Shown here in pieces: positions 15,537-27,063 of a stretch of 42,303 nucleotides of DNA. The translations under genes and the position numbers were made by a program. The stretch's first letter is position 1, and each line of letters opens with the position of its first letter. The notes beneath the pieces are model-generated. The model did not search any database. It was not told the origin of the DNA and saw only the letters and a list, made by a program, of their open reading frames with translations. This stretch comes from an uncultured Clostridia bacterium (GTDB lineage Bacteria; Bacillota; Clostridia; TANB77; CAG-508): positions 1 through 42,303 of the forward strand of contig CANRED010000009.1 in the NCBI GenBank assembly GCA_947629555.1. Reading direction: 5' to 3'.

Positions 15537-15549
15537 CCCAAAATCTATA

Positions 15550-16287
15550 TTATTTATTTGCAGCTATATAATATCCTACTCCTCTTTTTGTTATTAATAA
15601 CTTTGGTGTAGAAGTATCTTTTTCTATTTTTTCTCTTATTCTTCTAACTGTTACATCTACTGTTCTTATATCGCCATAATATTCATATCCCCAAACTTTT
15701 TCTAGTAGAGTTTCTCTTGTTACTACTTGTCCAGGTTGAGATGCTAAGAATTTTAAAACTTCAAATTCTCTTAAAGTTAAATCTATTACTTCATCTCCAA
15801 CTTTTGCTTCAAATTTATTTAAATCTAATGTTAAATTTCCTACTTTTATTTTATTTGCATTTGATTCAGTTGCTGTCATATCTTGTCCGTCTGCATTTTC
15901 ACTTATATCTACTTTTCTTAAATTAGCTTTTATTCTTGCCATTAATTCTCTTACGCTAAATGGCTTTGTTATATAGTCATCTGCACCTAATTCTAATCCT
16001 AATATTTTATCTATTTCTTCATCTTTAGCTGTTAACATTAATATAGGAACATTAAGTGTATGTCTTATTTTTTTACAAACCGTTAATCCATCCATTTTTG
16101 GTAGCATTATGTCTAATAATATTAAGTCTGGTCTTTCATTTAATGCAATATCTACTGCAGCTACTCCATCATTTGCTTCTAAAGTATTATATCCTTCTTT
16201 TTGCAAATTATAAACCAATATATCTACTATAGGCTTTTCATCATCTACAATTAATATTGTTTTTTTATCTCCTTTATTTGCTTCCAC
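15550..16287 (-). CDS. walR: WalR/PhoB-like response regulator
   Basis: An OmpR-family regulator of about 245 residues. The receiver domain has ILIVDDEKPIVDIL with the acidic pair, PDLILLDIMLPKMDG with the phosphorylated aspartate, LMLTAKDEE and GADDYITKPFSVRELMARI. A linker rich in Glu and Asn precedes the winged-helix domain (LTLREFEVLKFLASQPGQ, VDVTVRRIREKIEKD, ITKRGVGYYIA). I chose the GTG at 16287, 6 nt after AAAGGCGGG; the upstream start at 16311 precedes the ribosome site. Walk-type kinase downstream and the EKIEKD-type wing suggest a WalR or PhoP homologue controlling cell-wall turnover genes. Confidence 0.9.
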   Translation of the reverse strand: MEANKGDKKTILIVDDEKPIVDILVYNLQKEGYNTLEANDGVAAVDIALNERPDLILLDIMLPKMDGLTVCKKIRHTLNVPILMLTAKDEEIDKILGLELGADDYITKPFSVRELMARIKANLRKVDISENADGQDMTATESNANKIKVGNLTLDLNKFEAKVGDEVIDLTLREFEVLKFLASQPGQVVTRETLLEKVWGYEYYGDIRTVDVTVRRIREKIEKDTSTPKLLITKRGVGYYIAANK

Positions 16288-16331
16288 AAAAATCCCGCCT
16301 TTCAATAACAAGATTTATTATTTTTATTTAT

Positions 16332-16360
16332 TTTATATCATATTAATAGCTTTTGTACAA
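16332..16360 (-). promoter_or_regulatory. Promoter of walR
   Basis: Minus strand TTGTAC (16360-16355), 17 nt, TATAAA (16337-16332), about 45 nt before the walR start codon. Confidence 0.65.
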
Positions 16361-16413
16361 GTTTTTTTGCAAATTTTTTGCTATTTTTGATTTAAAATTA
16401 AAATTATATTTAA

Positions 16414-16429
16414 ATGGCCCAAGTTTGCA
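16414..16429. repeat. 16-bp direct repeat, copy 2
   Basis: Exact second copy of the 16-mer found at 70-85. It lies 16 bp from the end of the inverted-repeat element at 16446. Confidence 0.5.
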
Positions 16430-16445
16430 ATACATTCCCTGTGTA

Positions 16446-16585
16446 AGTAATTATAATAATATTTTTTACGAGTTCGACCGGTCCAGTTCTGTCTGCAACT
16501 ATGGTTGAGTGTGTATCTACAATATGAATTAACATATATCTTAAACGCCTTGGAGAACGCAATGAAAAATATTATTATAATTACT
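16446..16585. repeat. Inverted-repeat element family type 2, copy B (140 bp)
   Basis: Perfect 21-bp terminal arms (16446-16466, 16565-16585; AGTAATTATAATAATATTTTT). The core shares TTACGAGTTCGACC, GTCTGCAA, GAGTGTGTATCTA, AATATGAATT and TTAAACGCCTTGGAGAACG with copy C at 24901. It starts 24 bp after the ndvB stop, between ndvB and walR. Confidence 0.85.
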
Positions 16586-16609
16586 GTAACTATTAGTCAA
16601 ACATTCCTA

Positions 16610-19600
16610 TTACATGATAATCTCTATTTCATATATTCCCCCATCATCTACTAATTTTACCTGCTTGTCTGGTATTTCGTTTCCATTTAATATAAACTTT
16701 TGTACCCCATTTTGTTTTGAATTTGGATTTTTTACTTTAACATTATAAATGCTTGTTTTATATCTATATTTGATGCTATATTCCTTCCATTCTTGCGGAA
16801 TACAAGGTTCTATTTTCAAATATCCTTTTTCTATTTTTAAACCTAATATATATTCTATTCCTGCTTTATAGAACCAACTACTTGAACCCGTATACCAAGT
16901 CCAACCTCCTCGTCCTGCTAAATTATCTGCTCCATACACATCTCCTGCAATAACATAAGGTTCTACTTTATATTTTCTTGCTTCTTCTTTAGTTCTTGCA
17001 TGTTCTATTGGATTTATCATTCTAAAATAATCTGTTGCCTTATCTCCAAAGCCTAATTTTACTAAAGCAATTATCGTCCATATTGCTGCATGTGTATATT
17101 GCCCACCATTTTCTCTTACTCCTGGCAAATATGCTTTTATATATCCAGGTTTAAATTTTCCGTTATTAAAAGGAGGATCCAAAAGTTTTATTAATCCATT
17201 TTCCTTATCTACTAAATGCTTTTCTAAACTATCCATTGAAATATATTTTTTGTCGTTATCACCTGCATTTGATATAACAGACCAGCTTTGAGATATACTA
17301 TCTATTCTACATTCATCATTTTCTATACTACCTAACGTATCTCCATCATCTGTAAATGCTCTTTTAAACCATCTACCATCCCATGCATTTTTATTTATAT
17401 TATTTTTTAATTCATTCTTTATATCTTCATACCTTTTTGCTCTTTCTTCATCTTGTTTGAATTTACATATTGGAATAAATTTTTCTAAAATATCATAAAG
17501 GAAAAATGCTAACCATACACTTTCACCAATTCCTTTGTTTCCAACTGTATTAAATCCATCATTCCAATCGCCAGAGCCTATTTTAGGTAATCCATTTTTC
17601 CCAAAGTTTAATGATTTTTCTATTGCCTTTATACAATGCTCATATACTGTTGCACTTTGCTCACTTTCGTTATGCATATCATATTTTTCATCTACGTTTT
17701 CTTCCAACACTTCTCCATCTATAAAAGGCACAACTTCATCTAGTATATTGTAATTATCAACTGTATTTATATATTCTGCAGTAGCATAGCATAACCATAG
17801 TAAATCGTCTGAAAATCTAGTTCTGATACCTCTTTTTGTTTCTGCATGCCACCAATGTTCTACATCGCCTTCTATAAATTGATGTGCCGAATGCAATAAA
17901 ATTTGTTTTTTCAAAAACTCTGAATCTATATATTTTAGTCCTAAAGTATCTTGTAATTGATCTCTAAATCCAGTTGCTCCACCAGATTGATAATAACCTG
18001 TTTTTCCTAATAAACGTGAAGTTATTGTTTGGTAAACAATCCAACCATTTAACATTATATTCATAGATTCTACTGGAGTTTTTACTTGTACTCTGTTTAA
18101 CAGTTCATACCAATAATTTTTTATATTAATAAGTTCTTCTTTACAATTTGATATGTTTGAGTACTTATATGCTATATTTTTTGCATCTATTAAATTCTCT
18201 TCTTCTCCCAACGTAAAAGAAATTGTTTTATTTTCATAAGGTTCTATATTTATATTAACTTCAATAGCTATACAGCCTTGTATTCCTAAACTATTTTGAT
18301 TATCAAGTGATACTTTATATAAGCCTTCCGGATTTTCTATTGTTTTATTCCCTATAAAAAAGTTTTTGCTTCCAGTATATGAGTCTATTTTTTCACTAGT
18401 TGCTATATAAGCTACTGAATTTGCCTCCAAAGAATTATATAAATTCTTTGCATATATTACATTATTATTTTTTTCTATATCAATATATCCAACAGATTTT
18501 ATTTCATCTTCGCCCATACATGGATTAATATAATAAACTAACTTTAACTCTTTCTTTTCGTTAGTAGTGTTTTTTAGTTTTAGTAAATTTATTTTTGCTT
18601 TATCTTCTTTAGGAACAAAAATATCTAAATCTTGTATAATTCCATCTGTTATTGTTTTTACATTAGTATATCCAAATCCATAGGTTATAACTGTATCTTG
18701 TTTTGTTTTACTTCCTAATCTCCATACCTTACCAGTGTTTTTGTTATTTATATATATAATTTCTGACGGAATATCTGATACAGGGCTATTTGAAAATGTT
18801 GTTACTCTGTTTAATCTGCTATTTTTGTACCAAGTATATCCACCTAAATTATCTGTTACTACTGTTCCAAAATTTTTATTTGCCATAACATGTGACCATA
18901 CTGTTGGTGTATTATTTATACTATTTACTTTTAATACATATTCATTTCCTTCTTTAGAAAATCCTCCATACTCATTAAAATATTTTAATTCATCTATATT
19001 TTCTATATTTATATTTTCATCTTGACTGATTTCAGGAAGTATAGTTGTTTCTGTTCCTATATTTGATTGTTTATCTAAAAACTCTTCTTCCTTTTCTTCT
19101 ATTTGCGATTTTATTTCTCCAACTGATGCATCCAGAGTTAAATTTGCCCTAAATTTCAGTAAGTCTATTTCTTCTTGTTTAATTTCTTTTGCATTTAGCA
19201 CAAAAATTTTACTATTTTTCAAAAAGTTTAATTGCCTATTTAATATAGCTGTTTCAATCTCTTCTTTAACATATTGTTCGTATATATACTCTTCTTCATT
19301 TAATATAACTAAATCTACGTTTATATTCTTAGCTCTAAAAAACTCATAAGCTCTTAGCACTTCATAAATAATATATATATCATTTATATCTTTAATTTTT
19401 ACCAAAAGTATTGGTAAATCTCCAGATATTCCAAACTTCCATAATTCACTTTGCAAATATTGTTTTTTAGGTATTTTTGCCAGTTCTAATTTTTTCAATG
19501 GATTTTGGAACATTAAATATGTTAGCATTGCTTGATAAGTTTCAATATCTTTTCTATTAATATCTAAATATATACTTTCAGCTTCTGTTCGTGCAAATGA

Positions 19601-22600
19601 TAATTCAAAATTTTCGCTTACTTTTTCAGTATTTTTATATTGATCTAACTTATTTAATATTTCTTCTTTTTTATCTGATATTGCTACTATTAAATCCATT
19701 GTAATTTTTTTACCCGGCAGTATTTTTACTGTTCTCTTTAAGGCAACTACAGAATCTGTAACTAGGTCTGTTTGCCTACTTAATGGTTTTGAGTCCTTTA
19801 CCATTATAGGTAACCCTACATTATTTCTGCCAAAAAATTTTTCTTTATCTATTTCATATTCCAGTTCTCCTATTGTTTCATTTTCAGTAAACATACAAAT
19901 TCCCACATACATATCTAATTTGTTCGTATCTCTTTGTTTTCTTCTAACTAAAATTTTGTCATCAATATGCTCATAGGTTAAAAACAAATTATTAAAAGCT
20001 GGATGTGCATAATCTTGTTCTTTTGTTGATATTACTGGCTCAAAAAAGTTTGTTATTTCTAATATTTCTTCTTTTGTTCCATTATTCTTTAACTCTAATC
20101 TTCTTATTTCCACATTATCATTTGGTGCTACGGTTATTTTAGTTGTAGTTTCAATCGAACCATCTTGCCTAATTATTTTATTTTGATCTGGAGCAAATTG
20201 TATACTGTATTTATCCGGCTTACCTAAATAATTTGAATAGGTGTTTGTCCATATTCTTTTAGAATTTATATTTTTAATATAAGAATATATTCCTTGCTGA
20301 TAGTCTGACGTATATTTAAACCTATTTATCATAATGTCATTAAACGTACTGAAGCTATCTCCTCTATCATTCATGCATATAGTATATGTTCCGTTTGAAA
20401 TTACATTTGCTCTTGGTAAAAATTCATTTACTTTATTATATACTCTAACTGTGTAATTATCGTGTTTATTTAATTTTATTTTTTCTACTTTTTCTTTCTT
20501 TTCCTTTGTAATTATGGCCTTCTCTGGCATTCTTTCTTGAAGCAAAATATCTATAGCTGCTATTTCTGGATTTTTACTAAATCTTTTTTGCAAAATATTA
20601 TTGTTAATATAATTATCTATTGATAATAATATTAAGCCTTGATGATGTGCCATATATGTTTTTACAGGACTATTTTTTTGCCCGTACTTTAATCTTGATG
20701 CTGTATAATCTATTGATTCATAAAATCCATATTTTCCGTACATATCCTGTTTTTCTAGTAGTTTTAAATTATTAACAACATCTTGTGGTTCATCTGGTAA
20801 TGCTAAGATTAATCCATAAGAAGATACAACCATATCATCTGCCAATCCTCTTTTTAAGCCTAGCCATGGTATCCCAAAAGCTTTATATTGATAATTATAA
20901 TTTAAGTCTCTCAAATTAAATGCAGATTCTGATATTCCCCAAGGTATACCAAGTTTTTTAGCATACTCTTTTTGGCTCATTATCATAAATTTACAAGATT
21001 CATCTAATAAACTGCCAACATGTCTTCTAATATTAACATTTGGCATTAAATACTCAAAAGCAGTTCCAGACCAAGATATAAGTCCTTTATATTTATTAAG
21101 TGTTGTAAGAGTTCTGCTTAAATTGTTCCAATGTTTTGTTGGTATATCTTTTTTAGCTATTGCAACTAAACTGGTTTGTCTTGCTTCTGATGCTAATAAA
21201 TCATAATAAGAATCTGTTAACTTATTTTCCTCTACATTAAAACCTATTGAAAATAATCTTTTTTTATAATCATATAAAACAGAAAAATCTGTATTATCAA
21301 TTAAGTTTTCCACTGTTTTTATCATATTATCTATTTGCTCATATTGTGTGGTATTTTTTACATTTAACAAAAATTGTTTTAATACATACAAATACCCTAC
21401 AAAATTTCCGCTATCTACAGATGAAACATATCTTGGCATAAGTGGTTGTAATGTTTTAGTATCATACCAATTATATAAATGCCCGTTCCACTTTGCTAAG
21501 CTACTTACTGTATTTATCATTTTATTTAATAATTCTAAAGCTTTATCTAAACTTATATATTTTAAATCATTTGCCGCAATTATAGCTAATAATCCTAAAC
21601 CTATATTAGTTGACGAAGTTCTATATGCAACCTTTTCAATTCTATCTTCTTGGTAATTGTCTGGTGGTAAAAAATTATTCTTTTCATTTATATAATTCTC
21701 AAAAAACTCCCAAGTTTTTCTACCTATATTTAATACATATTCTGTATCTTCTTTTTTTAGTTTTTGCTTATTATTTACATTTTCCCTGCTAATATTCCAC
21801 ATTGCATAAGGGCCAAATATCCATAAAGCACCTAAAATAACTAGTGTAATGCTCTGTATTTGGTAAAATGTAAGAACAAACAAAACACCAAAAATTAAAT
21901 TTATACTCATATTTTTATAATATGATAATATATCTGTTTTTGCTTGTTTTTCTGTTTCTTCAGCAGTTGTCCATTCTAGTAAATTTTGTTTTGAAAAATT
22001 TATTCTATATATAGTTTTTATTATTGCATTTGCGCTTATATATGCCTTATGAGGTAAAAGCATTATTTCAAAAATTCCTCTGTATATACTTGCTCTAAAC
22101 ATACTTATTTTGCTTGAAAAACTTTTATATGCATTTATAAATCCGCTTCCAATATCTTTTTTAAATATTATATAATTTAGTATATCTATAATAGTTGGCA
22201 TTGTTATTGCAATTAGTGATACTATAACAGTAGGATAAATTGAAATACCTTTATTTAATTTTAAAAGCACACTTACTAATATTGCAATAAAAGCAAGCAC
22301 TGGTATTAAACTTCTTCTTAAATTATCTAGTATTTTAAATTTAGATAAGGCACCTAATGGATTTGTTTTTTTATCTCCTCTTTTATCTATAATAGTTTTT
22401 TTAAGCCACCTTACAATCTGCCAATCTCCCCTAATCCATCTGTGATTTCTTCCCATTGCAGCATTATATTTTGAAGGGTATCCATCTAATAAAACTATAT
22501 CATTTACAAGAGCACACCTTAAATAACTACCCTCTAGTAAATCATGACTTAAAACTGTATTTTCCGGAATTTCATTACCTAAAACTTTTTCAAATACCTC

Positions 22601-24752
22601 TAAATCGTATATTCCTTTTCCTGTAAATATTCCTTCATCAAAATTGTCTTGGTAAATGTCTGAAATGGCATTACTATATGAATCCACTCCACCTAGTCCT
22701 GCATAAATTTTAGTAAATTTACTTTTATTGGAAGCCTCTAAATCTATCCCCACTCTAGGTTGCATAAGTGCATGTCCGTCTACTACAACATTTCTATTAT
22801 TACCTATCACAGGTTTATTCAAAATATGAGCCATCGCACCAATTAATTCTAACCCTGAATCCAATACTAAATTTGTATCTGAATCTAAAGTTATTATATA
22901 TTTTATTTTTGGTACATTATTTTCATTTGCAATAGTATTTGTTTTAAAATGCTTTGCAATTAATGGAGAAATGGCTAAATTATCGTTTCCGGTGTTTGCT
23001 ACTTTTTGCAATAATATTGCATTAAACTGATTTAACAAACCTCTTTTTCTTTCCCAACCTAAGTAGCACTTTTCAGATGCATTCCAAACCCTATTTCTGT
23101 ATAAAAAATGAAATATAGGAAAGCCTTCTGATTTATATTTTTCATTTAACCTTTTTACTGCCTCTAATCCTGCATTTTCTACTTCTTCATCATAAAATTC
23201 TTTTTCATTTTTGCTTGCCTTTGCATCCCCTAAAAGTGCAAAATATATATTTTTACTTTTATTTGCAATATAGTAAATTTCTAATTTTTCCATTAACTCA
23301 TTTACTTTTTTAGCACTATCAATTATAGTTGGAATTACTACAAAAGTTGCATATTCCTCTGGCACACCGTCTAAAAAATCTAACTTTGGTATCATTTTTG
23401 CTTTAGTAAACTTCGTTAGCACATAGTTTAATATTTGTACATATATCTCTGTAATTGGTATATATAGTAATATTGATAATATTACAGCACTTGCAACATT
23501 GCTAACAGAATTTATATATGCTCCAACAAACAATGTTATTATTATAGGTACTAAAAATATTGATAATATATACTTTAATGCACTATTCCCTTGCTTTTTA
23601 CATTTTATTTGCAATGCAGAATATAGCTTGTTTATACCGATTAGATACTAAATAATATCCAACATGTTTTTCCTTTTCATTTGTAGTATTCATACGTGCT
23701 AATTCTAAAACTTTATTAGCAATGTATATTTCCGAAATTTTAGTTTTTTTAGAAATCTCTCCAATTTTTGCTCTATAATACTCTTTTGTTTTATAATCCA
23801 TTTTTGTATATACACCTGCAGGATCAGCTTTTAAAACTTCTTCAACTCCATTTATATTTTCAAATATGTCTAATATATTTAATCTTCCAATTTCTTTTAG
23901 ACTAGTTATACTATTTCCTATAGAAACCTTAGAACTTGCGATAAGAAAATGCTCTCTTTTTATAACATCTTGTATGCTAGTTCCCATTTTATTTACTTGC
24001 TCTTCTAGTATATTTAAATATGCTATACCATTTTTTCCGTACTTTTTTAACTTATAAGACATATACTCTATAAATGGATACTTCATCTCTTTATATGACA
24101 TATCTTTAGTTTGTTCTTTATTATTTGATTTATATTTTTGATTTTTAAAATCCTTTTTTTCAATTAATCTTTCTACTATATTTTCTACTTTGTATTTTTG
24201 TATTTGTGATGAATAAATTTTTTCACATATATTTCGTATATTTTCTATAATTGCAATTTGTAAAAATAATTGTAAACTCCAAATTTCTTCCATTCCTAAT
24301 GTTTTCTTTTGTTGGTATGCTTGTAAGCAATACTTTAAATTATCATAATCTATTTTACTATCTGTATATGCTACAATTTCTGAAGCTAACACATAAATTC
24401 TTGCAAATCCTTCGTATGGTGCATTGCTAAGTCCAATAAAACTCTTATACTTTTTTTGTGAAATCTCTTTTACTATTGTTTGAACAGTTTCCTCAATTAT
24501 ATAGTAATTATCTAATAGCCACTCTCCTGCCGGATATATATCTATCCCTATTTTTATATGTTCATTTAATATATTGTATGTTTTTGTTATAAACTTAAAA
24601 TTATCTTTTAACCTTGGAATTGGGTATGTTTTAGCATTAGAAAAATGCTGCAAATTATGGTCTGCAGCTATTTTTTCCATATATATTTCTAATTGACCTT
24701 TATCTAATACTGCACCTTTTATATTTAGCACCTTATACTCGTTTGACTTCAT
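16610..24752 (-). CDS. ndvB: Cyclic beta-1,2-glucan synthase (NdvB type, GT84-GH94), one CGG +1 frameshift site
   Basis: A giant membrane enzyme of about 2,713 residues that builds a beta-1,2-glucan from UDP-glucose, trims and cyclises it. Residues 1-375 are the N-terminal module (IYPAGEWLLDNYYIIEETV). The GT84 domain follows with ITLDSDTNLVLDSG near 625 and GRNHRWIRGDWQIVRW near 770, several transmembrane helices, a glucoamylase-like region, and a C-terminal GH94 phosphorylase domain with GFRDQLQDTLGL near 2260 and GSGDWNDGFNTVG near 2395. The open frame breaks at 23637-23639; skipping one C at 23639 (AAT-C-GGT-ATA) fuses both parts without loss. Split annotation as two proteins (389 and 2,334 residues, the second with a TTG start) would be misleading. 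The ATG at 24752 follows GGAGG. I found no other in-frame CGG in it. Confidence 0.9.
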
Positions 24753-24763
24753 TAAAAACCTCC

Positions 24764-24846
24764 ACACAAAATGTGTATTTGATTTACATATTTTGTGTAG
24801 TTATGGTTTTTTTATGCAATTATACGATTTATTTGAAAAAAGTGAA
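24764..24846 (-). promoter_or_regulatory. ndvB promoter and leader hairpin
   Basis: Minus strand TTCACT (24846-24841), 16 nt, TATAAT (24824-24819). The leader contains an inverted repeat ACACAAAAT / ATTTTGTGT (24798-24790 with 24772-24764) whose second arm abuts the GGAGG ribosome site, so folding could limit ndvB translation. The -35 box is weak. Confidence 0.45.
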
Positions 24847-24900
24847 TTGCAATGTGGAAACTGATTATGCCTACACCTATGCATTTACAATAAATTTTTA

Positions 24901-25048
24901 TGTAGGTAATTATAATAATATTTTTACGAGTTCGACCTTGAGCCACTATGTCTGCAATCCAATTAGAGTGTGTATCTATAATATGAATTTGGTTGTATCA
25001 TAAACGCCTTGGAGAACGGAATAAAAAATATTATTATAATTACCTACA
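24901..25048. repeat. Inverted-repeat element family type 2, copy C (148 bp)
   Basis: Perfect 25-bp terminal arms (24901-24925, 25024-25048), beginning TGTAGGTAATTATAATAAT. The core is closely related to copy B (16446) and more distantly to copy A (12020). The 491-bp gap between ndvB and the GNAT gene otherwise holds the ndvB promoter and a terminator. Confidence 0.85.
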
Positions 25049-25088
25049 CTCTTAATATATTAATTAAAAAGTTGATTTTTCCTATACA

Positions 25089-25125
25089 ACAAAAAAAGAG
25101 TAAAAGTTTTTTGACCTTCACTCTT
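25089..25125 (-). terminator. Intrinsic terminator downstream of the GNAT gene
   Basis: Minus strand AAGAGTGAAGGT pairs with ACTTTTACTCTT (two G-U wobbles), then seven T. It lies about 120 nt after the GNAT stop codon. The adjoining CTATACAACAAAAAAA also occurs next to the mazF terminator (95-110), so this terminator sequence is partly repeated in the genome. Confidence 0.65.
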
Positions 25126-25244
25126 AAATCAACCTTATATACTTCTATATAAGTAATCTCCACATTACATGGAAAATATTTATTAACTTAACTGCAACAC
25201 AAATTTAAATAATGCAAAATTAAAATTTTTTAAAAAACTTTTTT

Positions 25245-25877
25245 CTAATTTATGTTAGTTTTTTTAAAATTACTTAAATCTCTTAACATTTGTAATAAAT
25301 ATTCCCCTTTGTTATGCCTTCTTTCATCCCTATCAAGGTTTCTCTTACCAAAATAAACAAATCCATTACTTTCATAAAACTCTTTTAATTGTGGAATATC
25401 TTCACACTCTAAAAATACAAAACGACCACCAACAATATCTTGAACCTCTTTTATTTTGTTGCAAGCAAATTGTAATAATACATCTCCATCTATTAGTTCA
25501 TTATATCCATTTTTAAAATTTTTTCCAATTTGCCCTATTAAAGGCAAAGTTACTGTATAATAGTCTTCTTCTATCGAGTCTTTATCTGCAAATCTGGACA
25601 TTCTTTTTCGTAATTTATAACTTAATAAATTTTTCTTTATTCGAATAGTTTTATTACTAATTGCAAAATATCCTACTATCACTTCTTCTTGTTTATAAGA
25701 TGAAGTAATTATAAACGTTTTTGCAATGCCTTGCTTTACAAATTCAATAGCTGTCTCTTTAAAAAAATATTCTACATCTTTATTTAAATTGCATTCAAAA
25801 TTAGATACAACCTTTTTGGCATTTTCTTTTCCAATAGAATCACATATGCTTTCCAAACTAATTATATTATATCCCAT
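25245..25877 (-). CDS. GNAT-family N-acetyltransferase
   Basis: A 210-residue protein whose C-terminal half has GNAT features: LPLIGQIGKNFKNGYNELIDG resembles the acetyl-CoA-binding loop region, VGGRFVFLECEDIPQLKEFY is the characteristic beta5-alpha4 segment, and NGFVYFGKR closes the fold. Substrate is unknown. The start ATG at 25877 overlaps the stop of the small upstream gene by one base (TAATG), so the two are translationally coupled. Such tight pairs of a small gene plus a GNAT occur in GNAT toxin-antitoxin modules that acetylate aminoacyl-tRNA, but the partner here does not look like a ribbon-helix-helix antitoxin, so I only suggest it. The N-terminal 60 residues are not recognised. Confidence 0.7.
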   Translation of the reverse strand: MGYNIISLESICDSIGKENAKKVVSNFECNLNKDVEYFFKETAIEFVKQGIAKTFIITSSYKQEEVIVGYFAISNKTIRIKKNLLSYKLRKRMSRFADKDSIEEDYYTVTLPLIGQIGKNFKNGYNELIDGDVLLQFACNKIKEVQDIVGGRFVFLECEDIPQLKEFYESNGFVYFGKRNLDRDERRHNKGEYLLQMLRDLSNFKKTNIN

Positions 25878-26053
25878 TATTGACAATTAAATATTTTTCT
25901 AATAGTTGCCTTATCATCTATATTTTTAATAGAAGCATTAACATGCACTTTTTTACCTTTTCTTCCTTCTGCATTTTCAAGCGCACTTAAAAAAGACCTT
26001 GCTGCAGACCTATCTTTAATTTTTATATTTTTTAAAAAACTTTTTGTAGACAT
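25877..26053 (-). CDS. Small basic protein coupled to the GNAT gene
   Basis: A 58-residue basic protein (MSTKSFLKNIKIKDRSAARS at the start, ending IRKIFNCQ). I do not recognise it. The ATG at 26053 follows AGGGGT; a longer reading from 26143 adds a hydrophobic-looking stretch without a ribosome site. One-base overlap with the GNAT start implies a bicistronic unit, with the small protein made first, the usual order for an antitoxin before its toxin. High Lys/Arg content suggests nucleic acid or acidic-protein binding. Confidence 0.6.
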   Translation of the reverse strand: MSTKSFLKNIKIKDRSAARSFLSALENAEGRKGKKVHVNASIKNIDDKATIRKIFNCQ

Positions 26054-26276
26054 ATTTATTACCCCTATTATAATATACTCTGTTTTTGCTTTTTTGATAC
26101 CAATTGTAATATATATTTTAGCACAAAATTTACATAATATCAATATTTTTTATGCTATATGTAATTCTATATTAGATATATATCATATTTATAACAAAAG
26201 TCAACAAAAATCGATTTACAAAATTCGACACTATGTATGTTGCACATATTTTTCGTCCCCCCATGTGCACTAATTT

Positions 26277-26999
26277 TTAATCTTCCCATTCTTCATTATT
26301 TAATATTTTTTGTTGGTTTAATGTAGTTATTTCATACAATTTATCTTCACCGACTATTTTCTTAATTTTCTTTAAAGCTTCTGGCACTCTTAAGTATAGT
26401 CCACCTTTATTATGGCAATCTGTTGCAATAAAATGAACTAAATTCTTTTTTAATAAGTACTTAACCGCCTTTTTTGCATGCTTTCCGTATGAGCCCAATA
26501 TACTGCCATAATTGCATTGCATTAAACATCCTTTTTCAATATATTCGTTTACAATATCAGGATTTTCTTGAACTATTTTATATCTTTCCGGATGAGCAAT
26601 TATTACTTTTATTCCTATTGTATCGAAAAAATAATGTATATAATCAAAATAATTAATATTAGTTACCATAGGTAATTCTATTAATATATATTTGCTATTT
26701 GCTAAAGTTAATAACTTTCCATCTTTCATTAATTTATCTAGTTCTTCGGTTATGTATATTTCCATTCCAGAATATAATTTTAACCCCATATTTTTTTCTT
26801 CAATAATTTCTTGTAATTTGTCTTTCCAAGAAATTAATTCATCAGCTTTTGTTTCATAATAGTCAGTCATATAATGTGATGTTAAAATAATATCTGTAAA
26901 ACCGGCCTCTTTTGCTTCTTTAAAAATTTCTAGAGTAGTTTCTAAATCTTTAGAACCATCGTCTACATTTGGAATAAGATGTGTATGTATATCTATCAT
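26277..26999 (-). CDS. cpsB: CpsB/YwqE-type tyrosine-protein phosphatase (PHP fold)
   Basis: A 240-residue metal-dependent phosphatase of the PHP superfamily that dephosphorylates the capsule BY-kinase. Metal ligands are in MIDIHTHLIPNVDDGSKD at the N-terminus, ILTSHYM, KVIIAHPERYKIVQ, and FIATDCHNKGG near the C-terminus. It is the last gene of the cpsC-cpsD-cpsB set (63 nt after cpsD), which controls chain length and export of the polysaccharide made by the upstream genes. Length and motif order match the Streptococcus CpsB and Bacillus YwqE families. Confidence 0.93.
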   Translation of the reverse strand: MIDIHTHLIPNVDDGSKDLETTLEIFKEAKEAGFTDIILTSHYMTDYYETKADELISWKDKLQEIIEEKNMGLKLYSGMEIYITEELDKLMKDGKLLTLANSKYILIELPMVTNINYFDYIHYFFDTIGIKVIIAHPERYKIVQENPDIVNEYIEKGCLMQCNYGSILGSYGKHAKKAVKYLLKKNLVHFIATDCHNKGGLYLRVPEALKKIKKIVGEDKLYEITTLNQQKILNNEEWED

Positions 27000-27063
27000 A
27001 CTTAATGCACCTCTATTCTTACATATTTAATTATATTTATTACTTTGGTTTTGATGGAGTTTC

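Noticed and set aside
15294..15611. Open reading frames in three frames across the walR-walK gap
   Set aside because: They come from the GC-rich 82-bp tandem repeats, lack ribosome sites and overlap the walR terminator.
23598..23614. Two separate overlapping genes for the glucan synthase
   Set aside because: Skipping one C joins both into one continuous NdvB-type protein; the second part has only a TTG start without a good ribosome site.
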